32,500 nt of DNA, from contig CAUYUJ010000928.1 of assembly GCA_963575745.1 (NCBI GenBank), positions 1 through 32,500 of the forward strand, read 5' to 3'. Made by a program: the position numbers and the translations under genes. The DNA comes from Prorocentrum cordatum (lineage: Eukaryota; Sar; Dinophyceae; Prorocentrales; Prorocentraceae). Of the stretch, positions 1-10,281 are shown one piece after another; position 1 is the first letter of the stretch, and each line of letters begins with the position of its first letter. The notes under the pieces are model-generated. The model was not told where the DNA came from, did no database searches, and saw nothing but the letters and a program-made list of their open reading frames with translations.

Positions 1-141
1 CGCAGGGGGGCGGAGGAGGTGGGGTACATATATATATATATATATGTATGTATATCTATACATTCATATATTCATATACATATACACATAGAGGGGGGAG
101 GAACGAGAAAGGGAAATCATTGAGATATATAGAGAGAGAAC

Positions 142-209
<68 letters not shown>

Positions 210-410
210 GAGACACAACAAATACATAAAGACAAAGAGGGACATATAGAGAGATATATAGAAATAAAAGGGCACGCACATATGTACACATATATGTAGA
301 TATCTAATGCATCTGTATCTCTCTCTATCTCTCTTTACTTCTGTTTCTCGCTCACTCTCTCACCCTTTCTCGCTCTCTCGCTCGCTCTATCTGCGTGCCT
401 GCAGTCAACC
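1..410. repeat. AT, GA and CT simple-sequence region
   Basis: This stretch holds an AT microsatellite (about 27-56), a near-perfect (GA)n run (about 145-206) and CT-rich sequence (about 315-390). The frames open across it encode only Arg-Glu or Ser-Leu dipeptide runs, so no gene is called. Confidence 0.9.
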
Positions 411-574
411 CGCGCAATGACGATTAGGCACTTCCGAACGTCCCCCTTCAGCCCATCTCAGGCCGCTCTCGCTGGCCGCGCCCCGCTCGAAAAGTGCCGA
501 CGCGTGTGCCGACGTGGCCCGACATGGCCTTCCAAAGCCGTATCGCACGTCGCTCTCATGCGGGTTGACTGCAC

Positions 575-611
<37 letters not shown>

Positions 612-1140
612 GGCACACGCGCACGCGCGTGCTCCGAGCAACGCCTCTCGAACGCAGCCCCGCCGCGCGTCTCCGCCGCGGCGCGGCAGCCTGGGGGCAG
701 CAGGCGCCCGCGCGATGGCGCCGAGGCGCCGCGCCAAAGTAAAACGCGCCCTCCTCTCGGGCCTCCCGACCCCACCACGACCATCATCATCCTCATCCCC
801 TCTAGTAGTGCCACTCCCCACCCCCCCCTCCCATCCCACCCTCGACGCGATCTAGGCGCGCCTCGGCCAGGGAGCGAGGCCGGCGCGCGATTGCCCCGCA
901 CGCAACGCGCGTGCGCGGACAGGGGCGACAGGGGCCACAGCGGCCCACGCAATTCCGTTCTTCGTTAGAGGCGAGAGGGCGTGGAAGTGGAAGGGTGGAA
1001 GGGTCGGGCAGCAGTGGCAGATGGCGTGGCAGCGTGGCACTAGTAGTTGTAGAAGGGTAGAGAAGTAGAGAAGGGGCAGCATGGAGAAAGAGAGAAGAGA
1101 GATCTGAGATTATGTACATACCTCTGGCCGGGGCCGGGCC
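411..1140. other. Downstream flank of gene C with (TA)n tract; no gene seen
   Basis: A (TA)n microsatellite lies at about 579-608. The rest is GC-rich sequence with open frames on both strands of biased composition (Arg, Pro, Ala) and no recognisable motif. It follows the stop codon of the minus-strand gene C and probably holds its 3' UTR and intergenic DNA. No AATAAA-type polyadenylation signal was recognised, which is normal for dinoflagellates. Confidence 0.6.
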
Positions 1141-4100
1141 CTAATTGAGGATGTGCCAAATCTCCTTCGGATCGGTGGCGATGGCGCCGTCGAGCTTCGG
1201 CGTGCGCTTCGAGCCCTCGACGCCCTCGGGGGTGGCCCTCCGCGCCCTCCCGTCCCTAGTCACGTCATCCTGGGTCCCTGGGTCCTCTTCCCTTCCGTCC
1301 TTCTCCTCTTCTCCTCCTCGTACCTTTTCTTCCATCGTATTCCTCGTTCCTCGTCCCTTCCCCTCTCCCCTTTGGATCGGTGATCGGCGGTCCTCCTCGG
1401 CCTCCTCCTTGGCGACGCCGCGGCCCTGGCCCCAGCGCGTGGCCGCCTCGGGGGAGAGGGGGCAGGAAGCGCAGAGAGGGGAGTGGGAAATGGGATGGAG
1501 ACGGACGAGGAGGAGGAGGAGGGGGCAATAGTGGAGGCGAGGGAGGAGGAGGAGGAGGAGGAGGAGGAGAAAGAGGAGAATGAGAGGATGAGGGCGACGG
1601 TGAGGGGGACTAGGAGGAGGGGGATGAGAAGAAGAGACGTCGGGGCACCGGGGCACCTGCAGCATGCCGCTCAGTGCGTTCGGCTTCCGCTGGCCAGTGG
1701 CAGCCGCCGCGCCGACGTACGGGGCTGGCTGGGACTTGGGGCGCGTGAGCTTGCAGGGCTCATCCTCGTCCCACGGCGCCGTCGCCATCAGGAAATAGAT
1801 CGTGAGGGTCACCTCCTGAGTCGAAGGAGGAACGAGGGGCGGGCGATGGGCGAGACGGCAAGCCGACGGGAGGAATGATGGTGGAGGTGCGGAAGGGGTG
1901 GGCGGGCATCTGAATAGATTATGAATAGATGGGGACAGGAGGGGAGGTTTGGGGAGGAGAGTTGTCATGCTGGTTTTCTGGGCTCGGCCATGGTATCCTC
2001 GACTCGCTCCTTGACCCCGGTGACCTCGACCTCCGGCTCCTCCTGCGCAGGCGCCTGGGCTGGGGCCGCCGCCAGCGCCGGCGCCGCTGGCGGCTCGCCG
2101 AGCTGGTTGGCGCCCGCCGCCGCCGAGGCCGCGGGGCCGCCTCCCCCCGCCAGCGGCGCCGCCACCTATCGAACAGGGGATCGACTCATAACTGATCAAA
2201 TTGACTAACCCCAGAAATTATTCGCCTGTCGAATCTACGTAGAATTCTAGAATACCCATCAGACTTACGGAGCATTTTGCGTATTGCTCGTAGAGACTAG
2301 ATAACTAGATACTAAGTTTGGTACAAATCAATAAAACAATTATGTAGTCGATCCCCTATGCGAACCACCGCCGTTTCGTTGCCCCCCTCCTCGCCCTCGT
2401 CCCCCGGTCGATTCATGAACCAGCGCTGGGCGTCCCAGTCGTCGTTCGGGCGGTAGTGCACCTGGGCAGACCGACCCCTGAGCCCCAGACCCTTGCCTCC
2501 TTCATGATTCCAGAGGTTCTTCCTCGCCGTCGTCGCCCTCGCTCCTCACTCCGAGAGCCTCACTCCTCTCCTCGGCGCCTTCACCTGCATGGAGTTCACC
2601 GAAAGGTCGGCGTCCTCGTCCTTCACTGGGGTCACGAGGTAGGCGGGGATCACGGCGTCGCCGCCGCTGAGCGCGTCGTACCCCTGACCTGGAGTGAGGC
2701 GGGGAGGCGGGGAGTTGAGGGGCCAAGGATCAAAAGGGGAAGGAAGGGGAGTGGCTGACCATGCACAAAAAAAACGGTGTCGTTCCACGTCGCGAGCTGG
2801 TATGAAGTCTGCCCCTTGGCGGCGGGCAGCTCGGTCGACACCTGGCCGGCGAAGATCAGCTTATGGTCGACCGATATTTTCCTAGCCATGATGCTCACCT
2901 TGGCCTTCTTGTCCTCACTGACCTCGGGGATGAAGTCCAGGCCGGCGACGTGCTTCGGGAAGCGCAGGTCCATCCCCCCCCCCCCCCGCGCCATCGGAAA
3001 GATCGAGGGGGTCGAAAGATCGGAATGGAGGGATCGATGGAGGTCGAGAGCGAAGGTCGAGAGATCGGAATCGAGTAGTCGCGGAGTCGAGTCGAGGAGG
3101 GAGGGCAGACCCCCCCCGCGGAACGCGGGAGAGATCGGGGGCAGCGCGGGGGGAAGAATAGATTGAACGCCTTGTCTGAAATAGACGCACAATTACCAGG
3201 ATACCCGATATTTTCCTATAGTTCCTGGGTTTCGCCCATCCCCCCCCCACTCCCCTTTGTTTCCCATCCTGGGTCTCGACGGTCAATCGAGTCTGTGATT
3301 TTTCCCCCTGATTTTCTACTCCGACCCCCCTGCCATAGACTTGGCGTGCACTTTGTTCAAGACGTCTTGGAAGAACACCTTGGCCTCCCTGAGTCGGCAA
3401 GCGTTCTCGAAACCGCCCACCGTGGCAAGGAGAGAACGGAAAGTCAGCTCCTGGGGATCCTCGGGAATGCCGCGGGAGGAGCAGGAGGGCGAGCGACGGG
3501 GGCGTTGCCCACTGAGCGACTTGATGCGCAACCCCTGCCCTCCATTCGCCCTCCCACCCCTCTTCGGCATTCCCGGATCCCTGCTGATCCTCGCCCACAG
3601 GCACGGCGGCTGCCGCGGCCGGCGTCTGGTCCTGGACCGCCAGGGCGAGCTGCTGCGCCGCTGCCGGGCTGCCGCCAGCCTGACAGGCGCGCGCGCCGGC
3701 GGGGAAGGAGAAGACGGGCGGGGCGGGGGGCGAGGGAGGGGGGGGGCGAGCACAGAGAGGCGAGGAGGCACGGTTAGGACGTTTTTGCGAAGCGTGGCCT
3801 TGGAAGCGGACGGTGACTGCGAGTCCGAATGCTCCCGCTTGACGCCGGCGGCCTTCTTGGCGGCCTCTCCCTTGGACGCCTGCAGCTGCCTCTGAGCATC
3901 GTCTAACCGATCCCCGATCCCCACCGGCTTGGGCTGGGCCCCGCTGGCCGATTTACCCCCTTGTGATGAGGATATAGGCTGCTCTCTTCGGGCTTCGAGG
4001 GGCATATCCCCAACTGAAGTGGTAAGACGGCGGGGCTCGAGATGAGGGTGGGGGTGGAGGCAGGGATCAGTTAAACGATACTGAGCCTCAGGAGGGCGCT

Positions 4101-7100
4101 CCCCGCGGCGTCGGCGGCGACCTTGAAGTTCCAGCGCTTCTCGTTGGTGATGTATGCGCGCTGGAGCATGTCAGTCCATAGGGCCTTCCAGTACGTCTTG
4201 GTCGGCGCAAGCACGTCAGTCGCGATCAAGAGGCCCATCGCGTCCTGGGAGCCGCCCGCCCAGTCTGCGAGCTCCTTGCACCAGCTGGCGCCGAAACTCG
4301 CGTGGAACGTCCTCACGGGAAGCGAAGGGGAAAGGGGTGAGAGAGGGAAGGAGAGGGCGATGGGGGAATAGAATACGATAAGAAAGGAGGAAGCGGAGTA
4401 GTTGGAGGTGGGGTGAGCAGGAGGAGAAGAGGAGGAGAAGGTGGAGGAGAGGAGGAGGACGACAAGGAGGAGGGCGAGGACGAGCAGAGGCAAGGTGCCC
4501 CAACAACCCCAATCCCGGCCTGGCAACCTCGAGGACATACTTGACCCGCAGCGCTGTGTACTCGGCCAGCTCCGCCGAGTCCCCAGAGAGGTCCACGATG
4601 GCCTGGGGCATCTTGCCGATCGAGTCGAAGATCGCACCCACCTCTGCCAGGGTAGCGAAGTTCTCGAAGGGCAGGGCAGTTGCCAGACCATCAGCAAGGG
4701 CGCCAACCAGGAAATCCTGACTCACCGCGCCGCCAGCTCGTTGGCGATCGCGCACCTGCGAAAGCACCGCTTGGCCGAGCGTCGCGAAGGGCATGTGCAT
4801 GGTCATCGGGATCTTCGGCACAAGGTTTGCTTCGATAAAGATCTTGATCTCCTTGAGGCATCCAACGCGATGCTCCGACTTCAGCAAGACGGCGAGGGGG
4901 TCTCCAGACTCGGCCGCAACGCCTGTCGGCGCACTGGTGGTGGCCTCGTCACGGTCGCCCATCTCCTCCTCGCCCGGCGGGGCTTCGCCCGCGGCTTCAC
5001 CGGCCCCATGCTGCTGGGGGTGAACGGCAGCCATCAGCTTCTTCGAGAACTCAGCCGGAGTCAACATCGGCCCCGTTGACGAGGACGATGCGGCGGCAGC
5101 AGGGCCGACGTTCGGCATCAGCTGGGTCGCCCTCGTCACGATGGCGGTCAACTCGGGCCTGAGCTTGCTGAATGTCTCGTAGTCCACCCCTCTGTACGTG
5201 GTGCGCTTCAGCCAAACAAACGACATGAACTGCCTGAGGGTCAGCTCTTTCACCATCGAAACGTGCGCCTGTGGCAAAGAAGGCCCACCTCCGTGAGCCA
5301 GGGTGTCATCGATCCGGTAGCAATGGTCCTCGAAGATACTGCAAGGCCGCTCTCCCTTTTTCTGATGGTGGAACACCGTCTCTTTCCAAGTCGATGCTGG
5401 TGGCCTCGCGGGCCTGGCCTTTGCCTTCGCAGCGATTTTGGCCAGCGCTGCCCTCCTCTTCTTCGGGTCCCCGATCTCCTCGGCCTCCTGCTCCTTCTCC
5501 TTGCGCCTGACCTCCTCCTCCTCCCACTTCTTCATGGCACTCCCGAACCTGGCGGCATCCTTGTGAGCTGTGGCCTGCGCCTTGGCGAAAGCCTTCGTGT
5601 TCGCGACGGGGGTCAACAGCCACTTGATCTTCGCCTCGGTCTCAGCGCTCGTCTTGAGAATCCACAGCGCGGCGTCATCGTCGACGGCGGCGGTAGCGAC
5701 GTCATCATCGTCGTCCTTCGCCTTCGGCGCTGTCCACGCGAGGGCAATCTTGATGGCGAGGCGGATCCACTCTGTCGGGACATTATTCTTGAAGTGGTGT
5801 ATGAGCATGTAGGTGATCGACTTCCACACTGCAATGACGTTCTTGTGGACGAGAGTCGGGTTCATGAAGTCGACGACCTCTCCGAGCCATGGCTCGAGAT
5901 CGCCCCAGAGGTCAAAACTCTTGAGCGCACTCCAGATCTCCTTTGAGTCCGTGAACTCCTGGGGCGATGCGTGCACGAACTTGTACGTGTCGTGCTTGGT
6001 GATCCAGTCGTACCACTGCTTCTGGTAGTCCGAATTCCTGGAACTGACGCCGAGGCTGTCCTTGGCGTCGTGCCACTCTGAGATCATCGCCGCGGCCTGG
6101 TCCAGCATGTCCTTGAAGGTAACTCCAGTGCCTGGGCGGATGCTGAAACAAGAGGGGGAGGCTAAGGGGGGGGGCTTTGGGGCGGGCGTCCACGACCCGG
6201 GCGGCCCACCCGCTCGTCGACCGCCGATCCCCCCCCCGCGGTTAGAAACAAACGGCGGCACCACTAGAGAGCTGAGAAGCTGAGACCACGCTTTAAGTTT
6301 AGGCTTGGAGGTTTGGAGTTACGGTTTGAGGGTTTGGGGATTTCATGTTTTGGGGCCCGCCATTGTGGTGCTCATTGTGCTCGTTCTTGAGGAAATGGAT
6401 CGCCACGTCAGGCATCCGCTCGTGGTATTCATCCACGTCCTCGAGACCAGTCCGCAGCAAGTCCTGGACGGCCTCCGATTTGGAATACTTCACGAAAGCG
6501 AGGTATGCTGCGTCTGTGCGATGCCCCCAAGTGAACGCTCGAAGTGGCAGGGATCGTTCCTGCCTGTCGTCCGCTGACCACTGGAACCAGGGGCTGCCCC
6601 CGACTCCTGGAATCAATCCCGACTTGGCGAAGCTCTTGGCGTACCTGGAGACATTCTGCCTCATGTTCCGATGATTGCAGTCGTGCTTGACAATGGCGCG
6701 CTGCTCCTCAGCGGCGCCGGGCGGGACCCAGAACCACGGGTGCGTCGTGCCGGTGCCCACCTGGGCCGCGGCAGCGGCAGCGGCGGCGGCAGCAGGCAGG
6801 GCGAGGAGGTGAGGCGAGAGAAGGGCCGGCGAAGAGCCCAAAGGCCCGAAGGCCCGAAGGGCCCGAAGAGGCATTGGGGAACTGGAGGGTCGAGCACGCG
6901 CGCATGCAGGGCGGCGGCACTCTTGTTTCATTGTCGCCATGCCCCTGGGCACCCGGTAGTGCTTCCGCAGGATCCTCAGCATGGCGACCCGCGTCTGTGG
7001 CCCGAAGCGCCCCTCCAGCGTCATGTCATCCCCCCAGAGGATCCTCTCGGCGAGCTCCATGTGGTGGTCGACTGCCAAGCGTTCGCCCATGTTGGCCAAG

Positions 7101-7563
7101 ATTCCTGCGGGGCAAGCGCGGGGGCGACATATCCTCCTCCTCTCCTCCTCCTCCTCCTCCTCCTCCTCCTCCTCCTCCTCCCCCACTCCCCTGTCCCCCC
7201 TCTCCTGCCTCCTCCTACTCCTCCGCGTCCGCATCCTGGTCACCTCTCCTTTCTTTCAGATCCCTACGCCTTCTCCTCCGTGCCCGCTCTCCTCCTCGGG
7301 CGATTGGATTGGGTGGAGGGGCGGGGGGGTCGGGGTCGAGCTCCAACGGCGCTCGCCGCGGCGCCGCGCCCGGGCTCGCCATCTGCCGAGCCAGTCTCCA
7401 GGTCAGAAGCCTTCGGCGACTTCGGCGACCAGGCGTCGCTCGGCGTCTTCTTGGCGAGGCGGCGGCGGGTGCGACCGGGCGTCTCGGAGGCGTCGCCGGG
7501 GCCGCCAGGCCGCTTGCTGGGCGCGGTGGGCTTGGGCTTGGATTTGGCGGCGGCGGCGGGCAT
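1141..7563 (-). CDS. Gene C: multi-exon gene of unrecognised family (about 1,300 residues)
   Basis: Function is not recognised. Exons in transcription order, with splice phases that agree where I could test them: 7563-~7400, 7104-~6923, 6760-~6381, 6142-4541, 4311-4082, 4013-3781, 3679-3599, 3459-~3341, ~2960-2760, 2688-2585, 2461-2366, 2165-~1989, 1815-1657 and 1446-1141. The start chosen is the Met at 7563, opening MPAAAAKSKPKPTAPSKRP, a basic disordered tail; an upstream in-frame Met at 7650 is possible. The 534-residue exon at 6142-4541 is helical and charged, with an acidic stretch and a Glu/Lys/Arg-rich segment resembling coiled coil. The C-terminus is Ala/Pro/Glu-rich and ends KEIWHILN before a TAG stop. 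One intron (2166-2365) is an inverted-repeat element. The last exon may contain a further purine-rich intron. Boundaries near 6923, 6381, 3341, 2960 and 1989 are the least certain. Confidence 0.65.
2166..2365 (-). mobile_element. Introner-like inverted-repeat element occupying an intron of gene C
   Basis: A 200-bp AT-richer insert lies between two phase-0 coding segments (exon ending ...GGNETAV at 2366, exon beginning VAAPLAGGGG at 2165). Its ends contain AGGGGATCGACT (plus-strand 2175-2186) and its reverse complement (2346-2357). On the coding strand it begins GTTCGCAT and ends GTTCGATAG, so a flanking GTTCG direct repeat overlaps both splice sites. Its 5' end shares 22 identical bases with the element at 22633-22816. 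No ORF of note is inside, so it would be non-autonomous. Confidence 0.75.
4082..4311 (-). CDS. Gene C, exon 5
   Basis: The acceptor GTGAG precedes a G at 4311, and the donor GTATCG begins at 4081. The frame reads TFHASFGASWCKELADWAGG onward, about 77 residues. Phase is 2 in and 1 out, and the next exon (4013-3781, acceptor CTTCAG) begins with two bases that complete the split codon. This phase match across three consecutive exons is the main evidence for the gene model. Unspliced, the frame stops just past the donor at 4071. Confidence 0.7.
4541..6142 (-). CDS. Gene C, long central exon
   Basis: This is the best-supported exon of gene C: 1,602 bases open, about 534 residues of non-repetitive protein. 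It is preceded by a pyrimidine tract and TTTCAG acceptor (ending 6143) and ends at a canonical GTATGT donor (from 4540), leaving phase 2. The next exon at 4311 restores the frame through one leading base. Protein features: Trp-rich N-terminal third (for example KQWYDWITKHD), an acidic run (KDDDDDVATAAVDDDAALW), a charged helix (EEEEVRRKEKEQEAEE), then an Ala-rich segment and a hydrophobic C-terminal helix region. No family is recognised. Confidence 0.75.
6381..7104 (-). CDS. Gene C, exons 2 and 3
   Basis: Exon 2 starts at 7104 after CCCCGCAG and encodes ILANMGERLAVDHHMELAER and a following basic helix. Exon 3 starts at 6760 after GGCCCAG and encodes VGTGTTHPWFWVPPGAAEEQ, then a His/Asn-rich C-terminal part. 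The intervening sequence (about 6761-6922) is Gly/Ala/Arg-coding filler. The exon 2 donor is either GA at 6922 or GC at 6937. The exon 3 donor is probably one of two GC sites near 6371-6380. Confidence 0.6.
7130..7260. repeat. (TCC)n microsatellite in gene C intron 1
   Basis: A long run of CTC/TCC triplets lies just upstream of gene C exon 2. Read on the minus strand it gives a run of Glu codons, which I treat as an intronic artefact because a consensus acceptor follows it. Confidence 0.8.
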
Positions 7564-7817
7564 CCTGCTGGCGGGCGCGACGGCTGCGCGGTGCTGGACT
7601 GGAGCGCTGAAGCAAGCTGCTGTGAGAAAGTGTTGCAGCAAAATAGCCAAGCGCCCTCGAGCCTGAGAGCCTCGAAATAATGGCAGGATGCCTCAGGATG
7701 CCTGGGGCGAGTCGGAGGAGGAGGAGGAGGAGGAGGAGGAGGAGGAGGGGGGAGGCCGGGGGGAGGGCAGGAGAAGAGGCCGAGGCGGAGCCATCTGGCT
7801 GGAACTTGTGACAAGGT

Positions 7818-7900
7818 CATACATACATACACATGCATACATACATACAAACATTCGTACATACATGCATACACAGACATACATACATACATACATTCAA
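7818..7900. repeat. ACAT tetranucleotide microsatellite
   Basis: An imperfect array of CATA/ACAT units interrupted by GCAT and TCGT variants. Frames through it encode Tyr/His/Met/Cys-rich peptides that are not believable proteins. Confidence 0.9.
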
Positions 7901-8112
7901 ATTTACATGTGCCTGAGCGCATTGGCACCAGACCTCGGCACTGCGCCTGGGCACAATCTCGAAATCAGGTCTGGGGCCCGGTTCGGCTGCGCCCGGGTCC
8001 CCTCTGGGCCCAGGGCCCAGGGCCACCCCCAGAGCCCGCGGCCCCCGGCGGGCCCAGGGAGGTCCTCGGCGATTATTTTCGGGGTCGTATTGGGGCTGTG
8101 TCTGCCAGAAGC

Positions 8113-8480
8113 TCTCTCTGTTGTTTATTGTTTATATTTCTCTCTCTCTCTCTCTTTCTCTCTCTTCTTCTCTTTGTTTTTTTCTCTCTCTATCTCTCCT
8201 CTCTCTTTATCTATGTATGCATGCATCTCTCTCTCTCGCGCGCTCTCTATATGTATCACTTTATCTTGTATGTTCTGTTTTGCGTGTGTCGTTTGTTCTC
8301 TCTCTCTCTCTCTCGCTCTCTTCGTCTATCGGTCTGTCTGCCTGTCTGCCTGTCTGTCTGTCCTGTCCCTCTCCTCTCTCTCTCTCTCTTTCCCTATCTG
8401 TTTTACTTTCTCTCCTCTCTCGATGTCTCTCTCTCTCTCTCTCTGTCTGTCTCTCTCTCTCTCTCTCTCTTTACCCCCCC
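8113..8480. repeat. CT-rich tract beginning TTGTTTATT
   Basis: Pyrimidine-rich low-complexity sequence of CT, CTTT and TCTG units. It begins with TGTTGTTTATTGTTTAT followed by CT repeats. Similar starts occur at about 24166 and 24280, suggesting a dispersed repeat family. Confidence 0.8.
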
Positions 8481-9573
8481 CTCTCTCAGACGATGGATAA
8501 GGCGAGGGAATCGCAGGCATTCCCGATCTCCCCATTTCTCTCGCGGCTCACTCCACGCATTCTCTCCCTCTCTCTCTCCCTCCCTCGTTTCTCTTTTTCT
8601 CTCTTTATCTATTTCTTTATGCTGTTTTGACTATTTGATGCTTTCAGAATCTTACATATCATCTCTCCCCTCTTTCTATATATATAGATGTGATTATCCC
8701 TTTATTCCTCCCTCACTCTTTCTCTCCACCTCTCTCTCACACCCCTCTCTTGCAGACGGGCCGCCTGGGCCTTCGACCCAGGCCGCGCGGCGACCGCGGC
8801 GAGGCAGCGGCGGGCGGCCCAGGCGCGGCAGCGTCGCCGCTGCCGGCGCAGTGGCGACCCCACGCGGCCGCCTGGCGGGCAGGCGGACAGGGGGGCTCGG
8901 GCTGGACCAGGAGCGAGCGCAAGAGGTCGAATGCGGAGGCAGGGGCTTCAGGGGGGGAGGAGAAGGAGGAGGGGAAACGGATGAGAAGGGAGGAAGCGGA
9001 GGAGAGGAAAGGAAGAGGTTGAAGAGGAGGGGAGAAGGAAGGCGGAAAGAAGGAGGAGGAGGAGGAGGAGGAGGAGGAGAAAGGGGATGGGGGATGGGGG
9101 AGGAGGAGGAGGAGGAGGAGGAGGAGGAGGAGGAGGAGGAGCAAGTGGGAAGAGGAGCGGATGAGGAGTGGGGAATGGAAGGGCGGGGGGTCAGCGGGGT
9201 CAGGGACAGGAGGCACGAGGAAGGAGTCAGCACGATCGCATAATTAGAGGGAGATCCAAGGGAGACGTTTCCCTGGTCGGGCAAGCGGTTGGCGGGCGGT
9301 GTACACAGGGGTCCGCCAGGGAGCGAATGGGCGAATGGGGCGAGGCAGCGGGCCGCGCACGACCGCGTGCCCAGGGCTGGGGTCGCCACCTAATCGACTC
9401 GACGGCTGTCCACGACGGGGGCCGGCGGCCGCCAGGGCCATATGGGTGGGGGAAGGGCGGTAAAACATTTGAACATTTTAACGTGCACGGGGATCCTGGC
9501 AAGGGGGGGGGGGGCGCCCCGTCGTCGAAGGGCCGGCGTCGAACGGCTCGGCTGAGCCCTAAAGCCTAACTAC

Positions 9574-10281
9574 TCATGCAGCTGCTCGCCCGGGGCCGCC
9601 GGGGCCCTGGTCGTCGTCGCTGTCGCAGACGTCGATCACGATCGGCAACGGCAGGCCCGGCAGGGCTGCGCGGCGATCGCGGCTGCGCGCCGATGCCGCG
9701 CGCGCCTCGCGAAGCCTCGTCTCTGCCGTGCTCGCCACCTTGGACCAGAACCTCACCGCCCTGGAGTTCGCGAGGGCCATGTGACGGTACAGCATGGCGA
9801 TCGCCACGACATTGGCGTTCATGGCGTTGCCAGCCTGGGAGATCATGTCCGACCTCTGCCTCCGAGAGAAGCCACGGCCAATCCTGGCGGGTCGCTTCGC
9901 AAACATATCGGGCGAGACGTCGCTCGGCAACGGCAGGCAATCACCGCGCATCGTCTCTGCCGTGCTCGCCACCTTGGACCAGAACCTCACCGCCCTGGAG
10001 TTCGCGAGGGCCATGTGACGGTACAGCATGGCGATCGCCACGACATTGGCGTTCATGGCGTTGCCAGCCTGGGAGATCATGTCCGACCTCTGCCTCCGAG
10101 AGAAGCCACGGCCAATCCTGGCGGGTCGCTTCGCAAACATATCGGGCGAGGGCCCGACGGCGCAACACGGCATCGGGGAACGGTTTGGCCCCCGCCCAAA
10201 GGTCCTCGAATATGCATACGAGCACTCGGCGTAGCCGAAAAGCTGCCTGAACACGGGGAAGCCCTGAGTCGTCAGCAGCTC
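9574..10281 (-). CDS. Gene B exon 4: motif IX and two copies of motif X
   Basis: Begins after GATCGTAG with ELLTTQGFPVFRQLFGYAE and ends ...GGPGRAAA before a TGA stop at 9574. A 199-bp segment occurs twice, 234 bp apart, so 66 residues including QAGNAMNANVVAIAMLYRHM are present twice in frame. In the family, motif X normally occurs once and completes the SAM pocket. The second copy is therefore either a recent duplication or an assembly artefact. Confidence 0.8.
   Translation of the reverse strand, partial: ELLTTQGFPVFRQLFGYAECSYAYSRTFGRGPNRSPMPCCAVGPSPDMFAKRPARIGRGFSRRQRSDMISQAGNAMNANVVAIAMLYRHMALANSRAVRFWSKVASTAETMRGDCLPLPSDVSPDMFAKRPARIGRGFSRRQRSDMISQAGNAMNANVVAIAMLYRHMALANSRAVRFWSKVASTAETRLREARAASARSRDRRAALPGLPLPIVIDVCDSDDDQGPGGPGRAAA

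Larger units (their letters stand above)
7564..9573. other. Intergenic simple-sequence DNA between genes B and C
   Basis: About 2 kb with no convincing exon on either strand. It holds GGA repeats (about 7715-7750 and 9050-9140), an ACAT tetranucleotide array (about 7818-7900), a CT-rich tract (about 8115-8480) and GC-rich filler. Long frames here encode repetitive Ser/Leu, Glu or Arg protein. A plus-strand pyrimidine tract ending TTGCAG at about 8755 resembles a splice acceptor, but no good exon follows. The promoter and 5' UTR of gene C must lie in its lower-coordinate part; no promoter motif was recognised. Confidence 0.6.

Noticed and set aside
417-968. Overlapping ORFs on both strands
   Set aside because: GC-rich composition keeps several frames open; no motif and a (TA)n run is translated inside.
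6300-6345. Telomere-like GGTTTGAGGGTTTGGGG sequence
   Set aside because: Only a few degenerate units; no TTTAGGG array.
8740-9000. Plus-strand exon after a CTCTCTTGCAG acceptor-like site
   Set aside because: The following frame is Arg/Gly/Ala-rich and runs into GGA repeat with no donor or family resemblance; acceptor resemblance follows from the CT tract.
7909-9243. 444-codon plus-strand ORF
   Set aside because: It runs through CT and GGA repeats and encodes Ser/Leu then Gly/Glu runs; length reflects absence of stops in repeats.
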